Assembly: GCA_963542625.1 (NCBI GenBank)
Contig: CAUTXO010000012.1
Location: forward strand, 1-36,933
DNA length: 36,933 bases
Direction of reading: 5' to 3'
Origin: CAUTXO01 sp963542625
GTDB lineage: Bacteria; Campylobacterota; Campylobacteria; Campylobacterales; SZUA-545
In this document: positions 22,548-32,154 of the stretch, one piece after another
Numbering within the stretch: the stretch's first letter is position 1
Layout: every line of letters starts with the position of its first letter
Made by a program: the position numbers and the translations under genes
Notes under the pieces: generated by a model
What the model was told of the DNA's origin: nothing
Databases searched by the model: none
Seen by the model: only the letters and a program-made list of their open reading frames with translations

Positions 22548-24810
22548 ACTTTTTATCTTTACCACTTCAAGAAAAAAAAGGCTTTTTCTAAGACAAGCAG
22601 AAGGTTTGCCGCCAAAGGCGCTGACAATCGGCGAGTTTATCAAAAGAGCCGTTTATATAGACGGCTACTCTTTTGCCGATGACGCCACAAAAAAGCTTCT
22701 CCTAAGCCGCGCGAGCAATTTTAGGCATTTTGCAAATCTTGGCGTGCCGACTTCCTTTCTAAAATTCCTAAAAAACAGCAGCTTTTTCTTTGGTTTTTTT
22801 AACGAGCTTGCCTTTGAAAACGTTGAAATAGACGTGCTAAGAGAGAGCGACACTTACCAAGATTACGAAGAACACTTGCAAATACTAAAGAAGCTCAAAG
22901 CAAATTACGAAGATCTGCTAGAGCAGGGTAAGTTGATAGATACAGTCAATTTAACAAAAAAGTTTCGCATTAATGCGGACTATTTAGGATCCTTTAGCGC
23001 CATTTACGTCATTTACGACGGCTATTTAAACAGCTTTGAAAAGAGCATTTTTGAAGCGGCGGCAAAAATAACAAAGACCGTTTTTGAGCTTGAGCTAAGC
23101 CCATACGACAAAAAACTTCTTGATCTTTTTGCTTTCAAACTCAATCTGTCACACAAAGAGACCTTAGATCTAAGCGCAAAAAGCCAAAGATCCAAGCCCA
23201 AAAGCGCGGCAAAAATCAGCGCAAAATTGTATAGCGCAAGCACGCAGCTAGAGCAGATCTCACACCTAAAAGACGCCGCTTGGGATATGATAGAGCGTGG
23301 CATAAAACCGCAAAACATCGTCGTCGTGCTTGCTGATGAGAGCTTCGCGCAAACGCTTAAGATCTTTGACAACGAGCTAAACTTCAATTTTGCCGGCGGC
23401 ATTAGCTTTGCGCGCACTAAGATCTACAAATACCTAGACGCCATCGCGCGCTACAAGGCAGCGCCAAACGCTTTTAACGCTCAAAGGCTTAAGCATTACA
23501 AAGACGAGCACCAAGCCGTTTTTTTAGATGGCTGGGATAAAAAGGCGCGGGATTTCACAAAGGTTTTTGACAAATTGCGCGTCCAAGATCCAAGCCAGCG
23601 CCAGATTTTTAAAAATCAGCTTTTTAGCCTTAAGAAGATCCTTAGCGCGGGCGATCTTAAGCTTTCTGAATTTTTTGACCTGCTGCTAGGCGCTTTGGCG
23701 GGGCAAAAGCTAGACCACACCGGCGGCGGCAAAATAACCGTAACGGGCATTTTAGAGACTAGGCAGCTTGAGTTTGAGGGCGTCATTGTGCTTGATTTTA
23801 GCGACGCTTGCGTGCCGAAAAATAGCGTCAAAGATCTTTTCATCACGTCAAATATCAGACAGCGCACCGGGCTAAACACAAGCCAAGACCGGCAAAACTA
23901 CCAAAAATCCCTTTACTACAAACTCTTTGCCGGCGCCCGCGCGCTAAGCATTATCTTCACGCAAAACGACGAAACAAGGCAAAGCAACTTCATAAGGCTT
24001 TTAGGCATTGCCGAGTTGCCGTTTAAAAGGCGGCTTTTCCCACTTTTTGCTAGCGCGCCTAGCCGCTCCGCCACGCCACCGGGCGAAATCGCGCTAGATG
24101 TGGATCTAGCCGCGCAACCTGTGAGCCCTAAAAAACTCTCTACCTACCTAGCTTGCAAGCGGAAATTTTATTTTTACTACATCAAAAAATTGCGCCACGA
24201 AGATCCAAGCGACGCGGCGGCTTTGGGCTCTGGCATACACGGCTTGCTAGAGCGGCTATACGCGCAAAAGGGCTTTTTTGCGTCCCTTGAAGAGCTAGAG
24301 CGCAAATTTTTACAAGAATTAAGCGCCACGAGCTTTGATGACATACGCCAAGAGTTTGAGTTTAAGGTTTGGCGCGGGCGGTTTCGCAAATTTTTGCGGC
24401 AAGAGTTTGCGCGTTTTGAGAGTGGTTTTAGGGTGGAAAAAACGGAAGCGCCGGTGGATTTTGAGTATGCCGGCATAAAATTTACCGGCAAGGCAGACCG
24501 CGTGGATAGGCTTGGCGCGGAGCTTTACGTCCTTGACTACAAAACCGGAAATTACGAGCACCTAAAAAAGCCGGGCGATGCCACACGCGAATTTTCATTG
24601 CTAATATACGGGCTAGCCTTTGGCACCAAAAACGTAGGGATCTACGACCTAAAATCATCGCTTGTGAAAATGGACGAATATTTTGACGAACGCCTAGAGC
24701 TTTTTAAACAAGCGCTTGAAAGCTACCGCGCCCTGCGCCAGAACTTTGAACTCACCCAAGATCTAAGCGTTTGCACCTATTGCCAATACAAAAACATTTG
24801 CAAAAGGTAA
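22522..24810 (+). CDS. addB: AddB-like RecB-family exonuclease
   Basis: A 762-residue protein with an intact C-terminal RecB nuclease: SGIHGLLERLY (about residue 570), FTGKADRVDRLGAELYVLDYKTG (about 651-675, catalytic Asp and Asp-Tyr-Lys), and a four-cysteine iron-sulfur site made of LACKRKF (about 545) and CTYCQYKNIC at the end. The N-terminal half is helicase-like but has no clear Walker A (FTTSRKKRLF occupies its place), as expected for the AddB subunit of AddAB, which processes double-strand breaks. The TTG start at 22522 overlaps the FixH-like gene by 26 bp; no ATG fits. The partner addA is not in the window. Confidence 0.8.
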   Translation: MNTQPSQNELFIFTTSRKKRLFLRQAEGLPPKALTIGEFIKRAVYIDGYSFADDATKKLLLSRASNFRHFANLGVPTSFLKFLKNSSFFFGFFNELAFENVEIDVLRESDTYQDYEEHLQILKKLKANYEDLLEQGKLIDTVNLTKKFRINADYLGSFSAIYVIYDGYLNSFEKSIFEAAAKITKTVFELELSPYDKKLLDLFAFKLNLSHKETLDLSAKSQRSKPKSAAKISAKLYSASTQLEQISHLKDAAWDMIERGIKPQNIVVVLADESFAQTLKIFDNELNFNFAGGISFARTKIYKYLDAIARYKAAPNAFNAQRLKHYKDEHQAVFLDGWDKKARDFTKVFDKLRVQDPSQRQIFKNQLFSLKKILSAGDLKLSEFFDLLLGALAGQKLDHTGGGKITVTGILETRQLEFEGVIVLDFSDACVPKNSVKDLFITSNIRQRTGLNTSQDRQNYQKSLYYKLFAGARALSIIFTQNDETRQSNFIRLLGIAELPFKRRLFPLFASAPSRSATPPGEIALDVDLAAQPVSPKKLSTYLACKRKFYFYYIKKLRHEDPSDAAALGSGIHGLLERLYAQKGFFASLEELERKFLQELSATSFDDIRQEFEFKVWRGRFRKFLRQEFARFESGFRVEKTEAPVDFEYAGIKFTGKADRVDRLGAELYVLDYKTGNYEHLKKPGDATREFSLLIYGLAFGTKNVGIYDLKSSLVKMDEYFDERLELFKQALESYRALRQNFELTQDLSVCTYCQYKNICKR

Positions 24811-24897
24811 TGCCACTAGCGCTTAGATCTTACTTAGATCTTGGCTTGTTTTAAGCCGCCTGTAATAAAATTTACGCACTTCATTTAAAGGAAAAAT

Positions 24898-25550
24898 ATG
24901 AAAAAAATCTTATTAGTTGCACTTATGGTGTGCTTGCAAGCCGTGCAAGCGGATTCATTTTTTAGCGCGCTGGGGGGGGGGGCGATAATATAATTCCCCG
25001 CTCTAAATACTTCTTGGATAAAAACGGCCCAATTTTAGACATTGGCGTAGGTTACGCGTCCGTTGAGCGGACTATCAAAACCGCGCTTTTTCTAGAGCAG
25101 AAAAAATTCATCGGTTTTCCCTTTCACTTTAGCGTCGGCTATAAATTTAGAAAATTTATTGTATCTGTTACTTCAACATCTGGCACTTTGAATTATTACG
25201 AGGGAAATTCCGATGAGCCAACGGATAGTATGAAAATTAACAGTCTTGGCGGGTTTTTGAATTTTGATGGATTGATTGGCGATCGTGATGCTTTTGGGAT
25301 CTTTGGGCTTGGGGTTGCTAACTATGGGCTTCAATACAAAGACGAGAAAATGTTTGATGGCGGCTTAGTTTTGCGCTCTGGTTTTGGCTCGGCAGTGCCG
25401 CTGTGGTATGAGGACGGCTACCTTTTATCTACTGTTTTGGTGAAAGTAGGGCTTGGCGATATGAAATACGAATTTAAGAGCTTTCCGCGAGTTGATATTA
25501 GGTTAAGTAATTTTTTCGCGTTTGAAAGCAGCTTCGGCATTGCGTTTTAG
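24898..25550 (+). CDS. Phase-variable outer-membrane beta-barrel-like protein, OFF as sequenced
   Basis: ATG at 24898 with AAAGGA upstream encodes a signal peptide (MKKILLVALMVCLQAVQA, cut before DSFF). Codon 25 enters a run of 11 G (24972-24982), after which the frame stops at TAA 24991-24993. From just after the tract the +2 frame stays open to 25550. One more G (12) or two fewer (9) would join the two parts into about 217 residues. The mature part alternates polar and aromatic residues and ends in the aromatic SSFGIAF, a typical outer-membrane insertion signal. No named family is recognised. A TTG at 25014 could start an internal product, but it would lack a signal peptide. An assembly error in the G-run is possible. 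Confidence 0.75.
24972..24982 (+). repeat. G11 homopolymer (contingency tract)
   Basis: Eleven consecutive G lie inside codons 25-29 of the signal-peptide gene. Campylobacter poly-G tracts of 8-12 are known to slip at high frequency and switch surface genes on and off. G9 or G12 restores the frame here. Confidence 0.9.
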
Positions 25551-26013
25551 GTTGCGCTTTCTGTATAGCTCAAGATCTTGGAGCTAGTAAGGGTGCAGAT
25601 CTTGGTGCTGGCGCGCGCTTCATTAGTGCGGTTGTAAGGCTAAGCGTGGCGCAAGATCTAAGCGGACAGCTGAAGCCAAAGATCCAAGCGTCGGCTTAGA
25701 GTTTTACATTCCGCTCGGATCTAAGCTAGCGTTTACAAGCGCGTAAGGTGCAACAAGTAGCGGCGCTATGATCTTGCTAGATCTAACAGCCAGGCAGGGG
25801 GGCAAAGCCATACAAAGCTAAGCTCCTAAAAATTAAAACATTAAAGCCACGCCATATTTTTTAAACGGTACAGGCTCAAGATCTTGGCAAGATCTTAGAG
25901 TTAGCAAAGCGCAGATCTGAAGCGGCATTAAGTTCTGTGGTAGATAGCGCCGGATAGGATCTATAGGATCTTGCAAGATCTAACAACCAGCAAGGGCGTA
26001 GATCTTGAGCGCG
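25551..26013. repeat. Second AGATCT-rich non-coding spacer
   Basis: Between the barrel-like gene and the convergent BASS transporter, 463 bases contain nine AGATCT sites by hand count plus several GGATCT and other GATC forms. Some lie in larger near-palindromes such as AGCTCAAGATCTTGGAGCT. No ORF, RNA gene or clear terminator is supported. Confidence 0.8.
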
Positions 26014-26919
26014 TTACTTAGCGGATCTAGACCAAAACCAAGCGGCGGCAGAGCCTGAAATATTATGCCAAATGCTAAAGATTGCGCCCGGAAGCGCGCT
26101 AACGGGGGCAAAGTATTTAAGTGCCAGCGCCACGGCAAGCCCGGAATTTTGCATTCCGACTTCTATGGCAACGGTTTTGCAAGTTTTTTGGTCGTAACCA
26201 AACCACTTGGCGGCGTAGTAGCCGCTTATTAGCCCGGCTAGGTTGTGAAGGATCACAGCTAGTGTTACGCTAGCGCCAACGGCGGCGATTTTTTCTTGAT
26301 TGAGCCCAAAAATTACCGCTATGATGATGGTAATGCTTAAAATGGAGATGACGGCTAGGACGTCGCTAAACTTTTTCACGACATCTGCAAAAAAATAATT
26401 CACGGCAAGCCCGGCGGCAACGGGCACGACGACGATTTTTAAAATGCTTAGTAGCATACTCGCCATATCCACCGGGACGCTTTGGCTAAGGTAGGCAAAC
26501 GTTAGAAGTGGCGTGGCAAAAACGGCTAGGAATGTTGAAGCCACCGTTAGCGTTATGGATAGCGCCACGTCTGCTTTGGCGATGTAGGCGATGACGTTTG
26601 ACGCCGTCCCGCCCGATACCGCGCCAACTAGCACCATACCGACGGTTAGCTCGCTTGAGAGATCTAGCGCCTTTGAGATGGCAAAAGCAGCAAGCGGCAT
26701 AACGAAAAATTGCACGGCAAGCGTGATGGCTATTATCTTTGGCGTTTTTAGGACGCGCTTAAAATCCGCCGGCGTGAGCGTGACGCCCATACAAAACATA
26801 ATGAGCGTTAAAAACGGCACGATGTATGACTTAAGCGGCGTGACGGTTGCTGGGTAAAAATACGCCAGCGTGCTTGTTGCGATGATGAGTAGCGGGAAAA
26901 TTGAAGTCATTTTTTTCAT
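26014..26919 (-). CDS. Bile acid:sodium symporter (BASS) family transporter
   Basis: A 301-residue inner-membrane protein with about ten spans. Family features include MGVTLTPADFKRVLKTP after the second span and SGGTASNVIAYIAKADVALS, the cross-over region that binds sodium and substrate in BASS proteins. Relatives carry bile acids, pyruvate, pantoate or other organic acids, so the substrate cannot be fixed from sequence. The ATG at 26919 has AAGGAT seven bases upstream and follows the previous gene by 14 bases, making it the last gene of the long minus-strand block. Confidence 0.85.
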   Translation of the reverse strand: MKKMTSIFPLLIIATSTLAYFYPATVTPLKSYIVPFLTLIMFCMGVTLTPADFKRVLKTPKIIAITLAVQFFVMPLAAFAISKALDLSSELTVGMVLVGAVSGGTASNVIAYIAKADVALSITLTVASTFLAVFATPLLTFAYLSQSVPVDMASMLLSILKIVVVPVAAGLAVNYFFADVVKKFSDVLAVISILSITIIIAVIFGLNQEKIAAVGASVTLAVILHNLAGLISGYYAAKWFGYDQKTCKTVAIEVGMQNSGLAVALALKYFAPVSALPGAIFSIWHNISGSAAAWFWSRSAK

Positions 26920-26933
26920 TTGGATCCTTGCGG

Positions 26934-28148
26934 TTATTCTTCGCCGATTTTTACAAAGCGCTTTGAATGCACTTTGTAAATTTTCGTCTTGTAAATTAGC
27001 GAGTTGTTAAACATTTCTATGTTGAAAGTCTTGCTTCTTGATGAAAAATCCCTTTTGCTCCTTTGCAAGATGATGTCCGTCATCACGGTTGATGAATACA
27101 CCACCCAGTCGAAGGCTATGTCGTTATTAAAGAGTTTGTTCGCTTCGTATAGTTTGTCGTTTAGGTCGGATATGGAGCTGGCGACGAAGAAGTTGGCAAG
27201 ATCCTTAGCCTGCGCTAGGCGCAAAACAAGCGATGTGAAATTTAGCTGCGTGGAGATTACCTTGCTGACATTCACGCCGTTGTATGTAAGCTGCGAAAGG
27301 ATTAGGCTCGTAAGTATAGGCCTTGTGTTTAGAAATAGCGTCGTGTTCTCGTCTATGCCAAGATCTCGGAGAGTTTCTCTAAAATTCACGCGGCTTGACG
27401 TGAGCGTTTTTAGCACGGGGTTTGTAAAGCGCGTTTCTTCTATGTAATACGATGAGATCTTTTTGCTGAGTGAAATCGGCTCATCTATAATTACCACTTT
27501 GTCTGAATTGATGTATTTTTCTATGACCCTGATTTGCTCTTTGTAGTCTATGCCGCCATAAACGATGTTGCTGCCAATTCTATCGACGTCATTTTTATTG
27601 ACCGTGGGGATATAAACGGTAAAGGGTAGCGTAAGCCTTGCGATTGCGTCCGCGCCGTTAGCCGTCAGCGGTGCGACGATGTAGCTAAAGCCGTCCTGCG
27701 CGATTTTTGATAGCTGCTCTTGCAAGGCAGCTGGATCTTCTCGCTTGCTGTCATAAACCTTAAGATAAAAATCAATGTTTTTGCTTAATAAAAATGAATT
27801 GATAGCATCTACGACTGTGCTTGCGTATCTGCCTATTACCATACTTGGCACCAAAACTGCAATCTTAATTTTTTGCGTTTGGATCTGCTCGTAATCTTCT
27901 AAATTTAGAATGGATTTTAGCTCTTGGTAGGCGTTTTTTAATGAATCGTTATTGTTTAGCTTGTCGTATTTCGCAAGGAATGAAAACGCAAGCCCGTCTT
28001 GGAGCAAACTCTCTTGGCAAAAGGCGTTGCAAGGGTTTGGATCCACATCTAGTATCTCATTTGTTACAGATGGTATTGGTGAAAATATGTAACTTTTAGC
28101 CTGCCCCGCGACTGCCAACAAGACTATAAACAAAATTCTTTTAAGCAT
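26934..28148 (-). CDS. Periplasmic protein of unknown function, binding-protein-like
   Basis: A 404-residue protein with a signal peptide (about residues 1-18, MLKRILFIVLLAVAGQAKS). The central part IKIAVLVPSMVIGRYASTVV ... DFYLKVYDSKREDPAALQEQ ... FSYIVAPLTANGADAIARL has the strand-helix pattern of type I periplasmic-binding folds, as in amino-acid binding proteins and LpoA. Two cysteines near the N-terminus (NPCNAFC) could form a disulfide. It follows ftsZ by 23 bases on the same strand but has no good ribosome binding site. A role in cell-wall synthesis is suggested only by position. No family is confidently recognised. Confidence 0.6.
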   Translation of the reverse strand: MLKRILFIVLLAVAGQAKSYIFSPIPSVTNEILDVDPNPCNAFCQESLLQDGLAFSFLAKYDKLNNNDSLKNAYQELKSILNLEDYEQIQTQKIKIAVLVPSMVIGRYASTVVDAINSFLLSKNIDFYLKVYDSKREDPAALQEQLSKIAQDGFSYIVAPLTANGADAIARLTLPFTVYIPTVNKNDVDRIGSNIVYGGIDYKEQIRVIEKYINSDKVVIIDEPISLSKKISSYYIEETRFTNPVLKTLTSSRVNFRETLRDLGIDENTTLFLNTRPILTSLILSQLTYNGVNVSKVISTQLNFTSLVLRLAQAKDLANFFVASSISDLNDKLYEANKLFNNDIAFDWVVYSSTVMTDIILQRSKRDFSSRSKTFNIEMFNNSLIYKTKIYKVHSKRFVKIGEE

Positions 28149-28171
28149 TCGGTATATTAACTAAAACTCGG

Positions 28172-29302
28172 TTAATCCCTTTTGTTTCTTATGTAGGTTG
28201 GTATATCAAGATTTACAAGCGATTCGTCTATTTTAATATCTCCAACGGCTCTTAGGCTGCTTGGAATTTCAAACATCATTCTTTCTTCTTTTGGCTGCTC
28301 GACGTTCATCGGCTCCTTTTCAAAGCCCGTTGCCACGATTGTTACCTTGACAAAATCTTCTTCAAAAGAAGGATCAATAGACGTTCCAAAAATAATATCG
28401 GCGTCAGGATCAACGGCTGCATCGACCAAGCCGCTCATCGCTTGGTTTATGCCAATAACCGGGTATGCTGGGTTAATTTGGAAATTCACCACAATGCCCT
28501 TAGATCCGCTTATGGTTAGATCTTCAATTAACGGCCATTCTATCCCGCTTTTCAAGTCTTCAAAGGCTGCGTCTTCTCCTTGCGCTTGCCCCATTCCCAT
28601 TAGGGCTAGCCCCTTGTAACTCATTACGGTTTTAAGATCCGCAAAATCTACGTTAATGCCCTCAGTTGATGAAGAATTTGGCAAAACTATCCTGCTAATG
28701 CCATTGACGGCTCTTGACAAAACGCTATCTACAAGCGCAAAGCTTTCGTTGTAGGACATATTTTTGCCGGCTATCGATAAGAGCTTGTCGTTTTTGATTA
28801 CGACGATGGAGTCGCATTCTTTTTTGAATTCTTTTAAGCCTTCTTTTGCGAGCTTGGATCTTTTGCTGCCCTCAAAGGTAAAGGGTTGCGTGCATACGCC
28901 AATGGTGAGCGCCCCGCATTCTTTTGCCGCGCGCGCGACGACGCTTGAAGCGCCCGTGCCCGTTCCGCCGCCAAGCCCGACGGCGATAAACACAAGGTCG
29001 CTTCCTTCAAGAGTAGCTTTGATTGTGCTGTAACTTTCTTCTGCGGCTTTTCTACCGATGTCTGGTCTCATACCAGCTCCTAGCCCCCTTGTTTCTTTCT
29101 CGCCAAGTTGCACCTTGACTGAGGCTAGGTTGCTATTTAGCGCTTGGGAGTCCGTGTTGGCAGATATTAAATCAACGCCGGTTACGCCTTCTTTTACCAT
29201 ATGGTTAATCATATTCCCGCCGCCGCCGCCAACTCCTATTACTTTGATCTTTACGTTGTTTTGTTCGGCTTGTTCTTCCACAGAAAACAAAGAATTACTC
29301 AT
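28172..29302 (-). CDS. ftsZ: Cell division GTPase FtsZ
   Basis: The 376-residue tubulin homologue forms the division ring. It has IGVGGGGGNMINHM near the N-terminus, the GTP signature GGGTGTGAS (111-119), the synergy region TQPFTFEGSKR, and the conserved C-terminal peptide LDIPTYIRNK for FtsA binding. The open frame extends to 29350, but the family start is MSNSLFSVEE at 29302, with AAGGGT upstream, which removes an overlap with ftsA. It lies 20 bases after ftsA. Confidence 0.97.
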   Translation of the reverse strand: MSNSLFSVEEQAEQNNVKIKVIGVGGGGGNMINHMVKEGVTGVDLISANTDSQALNSNLASVKVQLGEKETRGLGAGMRPDIGRKAAEESYSTIKATLEGSDLVFIAVGLGGGTGTGASSVVARAAKECGALTIGVCTQPFTFEGSKRSKLAKEGLKEFKKECDSIVVIKNDKLLSIAGKNMSYNESFALVDSVLSRAVNGISRIVLPNSSSTEGINVDFADLKTVMSYKGLALMGMGQAQGEDAAFEDLKSGIEWPLIEDLTISGSKGIVVNFQINPAYPVIGINQAMSGLVDAAVDPDADIIFGTSIDPSFEEDFVKVTIVATGFEKEPMNVEQPKEERMMFEIPSSLRAVGDIKIDESLVNLDIPTYIRNKRD

Positions 29303-29322
29303 ATTTACCCTTAAGATGTCCG

Positions 29323-30678
29323 TTAGAAAAGCTCCATAGCGTTGCGCCACGCCTTCTTAAAAAAGGCTTTAACACCGTTTTCCTTTTTCTTAGAGCTGAG
29401 ATCTATATCGGACATTGCAGACATTTCTTTTATCTTTTTTTGTCTTTCTATGACGGGATCTAAGAGCAATTCTTCCTTTGCGTCTAGGTGGTCGATTGCT
29501 TTTTTAACCCGCACTCTAAGCTTTTTGCTTGAGTCTATTTCGTATAAGGTGTAGGTGCTAGTTGCGTATTTGATAAGCCCAAAAACAGTGGAAAAGGACG
29601 GATCTTGAATGGCGTTAAAGGCTCCGTCTATCTTTGGTTTTGCAAGCCTTACGTTCATATTCTCAAGAAGTGGGCTTGCAAAATCTCTAAGCCCGTCGAT
29701 TTTTGTTGCGCCGCCTGTAAGCACCACGCCCGCGCCTAGCTGGTCTCTAAGGTTGGATTCTGAGATTATTGCGTTTAACTTCATAAGCGTTTCTTGAATT
29801 CTCGCATACACAACGTAGAAAATGGAGCTAAGCGAATATTCTTGCAAAGATCCGTCTTGCCCGTTGCGTGGGACTTGGATTGTTTTGTTTTCTGTTTGGC
29901 TTACAAAGATATTTTCTAACTTGACTTTTTCTCCAACTTCCAAGCTTGTATGCAAAAAGTCCGATAAATCCGACGTAACGTGCGAGCCGCCGACGCCTAA
30001 GTGGCCGCAATATCGTATCGAATTGCCTTGGTGTATGGCTAAATCGCAGGTGCCACCGCCCATATCTATGACACAAACGCCGAGCTCTTTTGCGTCGTCA
30101 TCTATGACGGCAATGGTGGAGGCGTATCCTGAAAACACGATGTTTTTTATCTCAATGCCCGCCGCTTCTAGTGTGCGCCGCAAATTTTCCAAAGTGGTTT
30201 TTTGCACGATGATAATATTTGTCTTTACTTCAAGCATCGCGCCGCTCATACCGACTGGATCTTGTATGAAATCCTGCCCATCCACCTTAAAGGCATACGG
30301 CAAAACGTGCAAGATCTCAAGATCTGGCGAAATGCTGGCAAAATGGATAGCGGTTTGTAGCGCGCGATTTACTTCCATTTCCGTTATTTCTTTTGTAGGG
30401 ACGCTGACCTTTCCTAAGCTCTCCACGCTTTTAACGTGCGTGCCGGATATTGAAATAACCGCGACTGAGATATTAACGCCTGATTGTCTTTTGGCGTCGG
30501 CAACGGATTGCCTGATAGAATTTGCGGCTTGCTCGATGTCTGTTATCGTGCCTTTTTTTATCCCCGCGGATTTTGCAATCCCAACGCCGGTTAATTCTAA
30601 TTTGTCATCGACGTATTGCGCCATTAAGGTTTTTATCTGCGCAGAACCTATGTCGATAGCTAAAATATGCGCCAACAC
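29323..30678 (-). CDS. ftsA: Cell division protein FtsA
   Basis: The actin-like protein tethers FtsZ to the membrane. The 451-residue product has the phosphate-1 motif AIDIGSAQIK, the SHS2 insert (VISISGTHVKS), VIDMGGGTCD (phosphate-2) and VVLTGGATKI (adenosine motif), and ends in the amphipathic helix KAFFKKAWRNAMELF that binds membrane. I chose GTG at 30678, seven bases after ppiD, with AAAGG upstream; an ATG at 30738 lies inside ppiD and would add an unrelated extension. The TTG at the next codon is also possible. Confidence 0.95.
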   Translation of the reverse strand: MLAHILAIDIGSAQIKTLMAQYVDDKLELTGVGIAKSAGIKKGTITDIEQAANSIRQSVADAKRQSGVNISVAVISISGTHVKSVESLGKVSVPTKEITEMEVNRALQTAIHFASISPDLEILHVLPYAFKVDGQDFIQDPVGMSGAMLEVKTNIIIVQKTTLENLRRTLEAAGIEIKNIVFSGYASTIAVIDDDAKELGVCVIDMGGGTCDLAIHQGNSIRYCGHLGVGGSHVTSDLSDFLHTSLEVGEKVKLENIFVSQTENKTIQVPRNGQDGSLQEYSLSSIFYVVYARIQETLMKLNAIISESNLRDQLGAGVVLTGGATKIDGLRDFASPLLENMNVRLAKPKIDGAFNAIQDPSFSTVFGLIKYATSTYTLYEIDSSKKLRVRVKKAIDHLDAKEELLLDPVIERQKKIKEMSAMSDIDLSSKKKENGVKAFFKKAWRNAMELF

Positions 30679-30685
30679 TAAGCCT

Positions 30686-32125
30686 TTAGTATGTTTGAAT
30701 TTTGTATCTTGCCTGAAGATCTTGCAGCAAGCTAGCAAGCAAACTTTCGTTTTTTACGTTTGCAAAGATCTGCTCGGCTTCTTTTCTTTGCGCCGCGTCT
30801 AGGGCAAAGATCTTTTGGTCTAGGATCTTGTAAAGAACAATCTTTTTATCCAAATTCACAAGCCCGCTTTTTTGCTTCGACGTAAAAACCGTCTTTAAAA
30901 ATTCATTGGCAAGTTGCGGGGCAAGTCCGGTTATTTTGGCGGTATCGGCAATTGAGATGAAGTCCGTTTGCTGCCCGGTGAAGTTATTTTGCTGCCTTTT
31001 AGCTTCGTCTGTTAGGGCTTGCATAGATAGATCTTGCGCCACGCTTTGCGTTAAGATCTGCTCTACTTCGTTAAATGCTAGCTGCTTTGGTGGAAGTTTT
31101 TTGTCTATTTTAAAAATCACGTAGCCGTCTTTTGTTTCTACGGGCTTATTAATACTCAAACTTGCGCGCTCATCGGCGTCTTTTAGCGCTTCAAGCGGCA
31201 CGAATTCATTATCCAGCGCCACGCCTTTTGCGATAAGTGGCTTTATTTTTTCCTTTTTCCATTCCACAGATCTAACAAGCGCTTCACGTCTTGCGGCGTT
31301 TTTTTGCACGGCTTCTTTCACGGCGGGCTTTGCGTCTTCAAAGGCTAGCTGTTTGCCGTCTTTTAGGAAAGCGTCGGCATTTTTCTCGTAATGATCTTTT
31401 AGCTCGTCATCGCTTACGCTCATTTGGTTTGCTTGGACTTTTATATAAGAAATATCAAAGGTGCTTTGGCTTAAAAAATTGCCCTTGTGTTGCTCGTAAA
31501 ATTTGAGTTTTTGCTCGCGCGTTGGGGTTATTTTAATATCCGCCGCGTCTAAGATCTTATACTCTAGCCGGTCTTTTATCCTAAAAAACGCGGAAAACGC
31601 TTCTATTTCAAAGGGCGTCGGGCTTAGCTCAAACATCTGTTTCACCCGCGCGACGATTAGATCTTCTTTAACCGCTTCTTCGTATTCGCTGATTTTATAG
31701 CCCATTCTTGTAATGGTGCTGATGTAGAGATCCTTACTAAACGCGCCGTTTGCCATAAACGCCGGCGTTTTGACAATCTCAGCGGCAATCTCATTTTCTG
31801 AAACGCTTAAGTCTAGCTCATTTGCGTAATTTAAAAGCAAGGCGTCGTTAATCAGGCTTTGCAGCGTCAGGTTTTGCAATTGCTGCTTTTGCTCATCGCT
31901 TACGTTTCCTTGCAAGATCTCATTGTAATATGAAAAGATCCCGCTGTATTTTTTTTGAAATTTAGCTATTGAAATGTCTATATTTCCGACCGTTGCTACG
32001 TTTGAAGCCTTTGAGCCATAAGAGTAGCTCCCCCAGCCCACAAAACCCGCCCCCACAAAAGAAATAACGGTTATCCAAAGAACAACGATTAAATATTTTC
32101 TCTGTTTTTGCATCCAAGTTATCAT
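30686..32125 (-). CDS. ppiD: PpiD-like periplasmic folding factor
   Basis: A 479-residue protein anchored by one N-terminal span (about residues 12-32, LIVVLWITVISFVGAGFVGW), followed by a SurA/PpiD N-terminal chaperone domain (VGNIDISIAKFQKKYSGIF ... LQSLINDALLLNYANEL) and a C-terminal domain related to parvulin (LSINKPVETKDGYVIFKIDK). PpiD assists newly exported proteins at the Sec translocon. The isomerase part looks weakly conserved, so chaperone activity is more likely than catalysis. The ATG has a strong AGGAGAG site, and a TATTAT box lies just upstream, so transcription may restart here ahead of ftsA-ftsZ. Confidence 0.85.
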   Translation of the reverse strand: MITWMQKQRKYLIVVLWITVISFVGAGFVGWGSYSYGSKASNVATVGNIDISIAKFQKKYSGIFSYYNEILQGNVSDEQKQQLQNLTLQSLINDALLLNYANELDLSVSENEIAAEIVKTPAFMANGAFSKDLYISTITRMGYKISEYEEAVKEDLIVARVKQMFELSPTPFEIEAFSAFFRIKDRLEYKILDAADIKITPTREQKLKFYEQHKGNFLSQSTFDISYIKVQANQMSVSDDELKDHYEKNADAFLKDGKQLAFEDAKPAVKEAVQKNAARREALVRSVEWKKEKIKPLIAKGVALDNEFVPLEALKDADERASLSINKPVETKDGYVIFKIDKKLPPKQLAFNEVEQILTQSVAQDLSMQALTDEAKRQQNNFTGQQTDFISIADTAKITGLAPQLANEFLKTVFTSKQKSGLVNLDKKIVLYKILDQKIFALDAAQRKEAEQIFANVKNESLLASLLQDLQARYKIQTY

Positions 32126-32154
32126 CGTCTCTCCTAAAGCGAGCGTTATAATAT

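Noticed and set aside
25014..25550. Independent 178-aa gene starting at TTG 25014
   Set aside because: The upstream signal peptide and G-tract explain it better as the second half of a frameshifted exported protein; there is no ribosome binding site at the TTG.
29822..30802. 326-codon plus-strand ORF opposite ftsA
   Set aside because: It is a shadow frame; ftsA motifs are intact on the other strand and the translation matches no family.
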